Of a stretch of DNA of 6,691 nt, positions 5,793 through 6,691 are shown piece after piece. The notes below the pieces were generated by a model. The model was not told the DNA's origin. It ran no database searches and saw nothing but the letters and a program-made list of their open reading frames with translations. The DNA comes from a bacterium (GTDB lineage: Bacteria > JAJVIF01 > JAGGVT01): contig JAGGVT010000083.1 of assembly GCA_021157815.1 (NCBI GenBank), positions 1 through 6,691 of the forward strand, given 5' to 3'. The position numbers and the translations under genes are program-made. Numbering within the stretch: position 1 is the stretch's first letter; each line of letters begins with the position of its first letter.

Positions 5793-6691
5793 TCGCAACG
5801 CATAGAGGCAAGGCATGAAGAAGAGGGCGACGAATGCCTCCATGATTAGTCCGCCGATGGCTCCGACTGCCATGGGCTGCAACATGTCAGCGCCTTCGCC
5901 CAGGTTCAGCGCAAGCGGCGTGAATCCAATTATCGTGGTTATTGTAGTCATCAGTCGAGGGCGCAGACGGATTTTCGCGGCTTGATGCACCGCATTGCGG
6001 ATACTCAAACCTTGCTTCCGGTGAAGCTCTTCCGCGTAAGTCATGAGCAGGACACCGTCATTGATTGTCAGCGCTGCGACCACCAGAACTCCGATTATCA
6101 CTGTCGCCGCGAACGCAAGTCCGGACAGATACAATGCGAATACCAAACCGGCAAGACAGAAAGGAGTGCTGCCCAGAATAAGTGTCGGAAGCCTGACACT
6201 GTTGAACTGCACGGTGAGCACAATGAATGCGAAGAATAACGCCAAACCCAACATCGCCATTACACCCTGCGTCATATCTGCCATCAACTCAGCCTGCCCT
6301 CCCAGGCTGAATTCGTAACCTGGTGGACGGTCGATTTTATTCAGTTCGGTCAGCAGTTTTGTCGAGGCGGTTGCGATATCTACACCGGATGTATTCGCCT
6401 GCACGGTTACTTGTTTGATTTGATTTTTACGGATGATTTCCAACGGCCCAACAGATTCGATCACGCTTGCAACGTCGCGTACCCGAATCGCCTTTCCCTG
6501 AGCCTGTGTCAGGACTATATCTTCAACATTCTGACGGGAGACTATCTGGTTTTTCGGAATCAGTACGCGGATATCATAGTACTCGCCGGCATAGCGATAG
6601 CGGCTGACCACCGCGCCGGTTATGAGTGATCGTAATGTTCCCGCAATATCCGCAACAGAGATGTCCAGTTCAGCTGCTTTTGTCCTGTCAA
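5784..6691 (-). CDS. RND-family efflux permease, C-terminal part (runs off right edge)
   Basis: RND permeases are inner-membrane proton antiporters that work as trimers with a periplasmic adaptor and an outer-membrane channel. The frame is open to the window edge, so this is the last 301 residues of a protein usually above 1000. It starts in the second porter region (DRTKAAELDISVADIAGTLR), passes through RDVASVIE and GGQAELMADM, and then has five hydrophobic segments fitting TM8-TM12: about fragment residues 141-161, 167-190, 193-216 (ending VVAALTINDGVLLM), 244-263 (RLRPRLMTTITTIIGFTPLA) and 269-296. It ends LFFMPCLYALRKK, a normal RND C-terminus, so no truncation is evident. A GTG at 6611 is only an internal codon. 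The proton-relay Asp residues of TM4 lie outside the window. HAE1 (drug) versus HME (metal) class cannot be settled. It converges on the NYN gene and shares the repeat as terminator. Confidence 0.93.
   Translation of the reverse strand, partial: DRTKAAELDISVADIAGTLRSLITGAVVSRYRYAGEYYDIRVLIPKNQIVSRQNVEDIVLTQAQGKAIRVRDVASVIESVGPLEIIRKNQIKQVTVQANTSGVDIATASTKLLTELNKIDRPPGYEFSLGGQAELMADMTQGVMAMLGLALFFAFIVLTVQFNSVRLPTLILGSTPFCLAGLVFALYLSGLAFAATVIIGVLVVAALTINDGVLLMTYAEELHRKQGLSIRNAVHQAAKIRLRPRLMTTITTIIGFTPLALNLGEGADMLQPMAVGAIGGLIMEAFVALFFMPCLYALRKK

Noticed and set aside
6103-6150. Asp in TM10 of the RND permease (TINDGVLL)
   Set aside because: Asn-Asp at this place also occurs in known RND transporters (VNDSLVL-type motifs), so it is not a clear anomaly.
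6609-6611. GTG as the start of a 275-residue RND fragment
   Set aside because: The frame is open upstream to the window edge with RND-like sequence, so the gene is partial and this is an internal Val.

Overview
This window comes from a bacterial chromosome of moderate GC content. It carries a complete ribosomal str operon on the minus strand, in transcription order rpsL (S12), rpsG (S7), fusA (EF-G), tuf (EF-Tu, running off the left edge). A partial RND-type efflux permease at the right edge points to a Gram-negative, double-membrane organism. The phylum cannot be fixed from the sequence alone.

Layout, left to right: the first 36 codons of tuf (1-109, minus); a 307-base fusA-tuf spacer holding a compact inverted-repeat element with a second, outer inverted repeat around it; fusA (417-2501, minus); rpsG (2610-3077, minus, start moved inward to the ATG); a 233-base rpsG-rpsL spacer; rpsL (3311-3685, minus). 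A divergent control region (about 3686-4004) has a strong-looking minus promoter with an A/T-rich upstream tract for the str operon, a terminator-like hairpin in its leader, and a plus promoter driving two accessory genes. These are a STAS protein with a degenerate receiver-like C-terminal half (4005-4784) and a NYN/DUF88 (LabA-like) PIN-fold putative nuclease with a disordered tail (4858-5691). A perfect 28-bp inverted repeat (5690-5792) separates the NYN gene from the convergent RND permease (5784-6691, minus, open at the right edge).

The translation genes are conventional in order and sequence, with one exception: S12 has glycine where a nearly invariant proline is expected (residue 91). 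The least conventional content is the plus-strand gene pair and the two repeats. The STAS protein lacks the usual phosphorylatable Ser/Thr in its STAS half and the Asp phosphoacceptor in its receiver-like half. The neighbouring NYN protein has Asn in place of one usual catalytic Asp. The two repeats are not identical but share A-tract outer ends followed by GGGACAGT, resemble REPIN-type non-autonomous elements, and both sit at gene 3' ends where they could also terminate transcription. One of them supplies stop-codon bases to both flanking genes.
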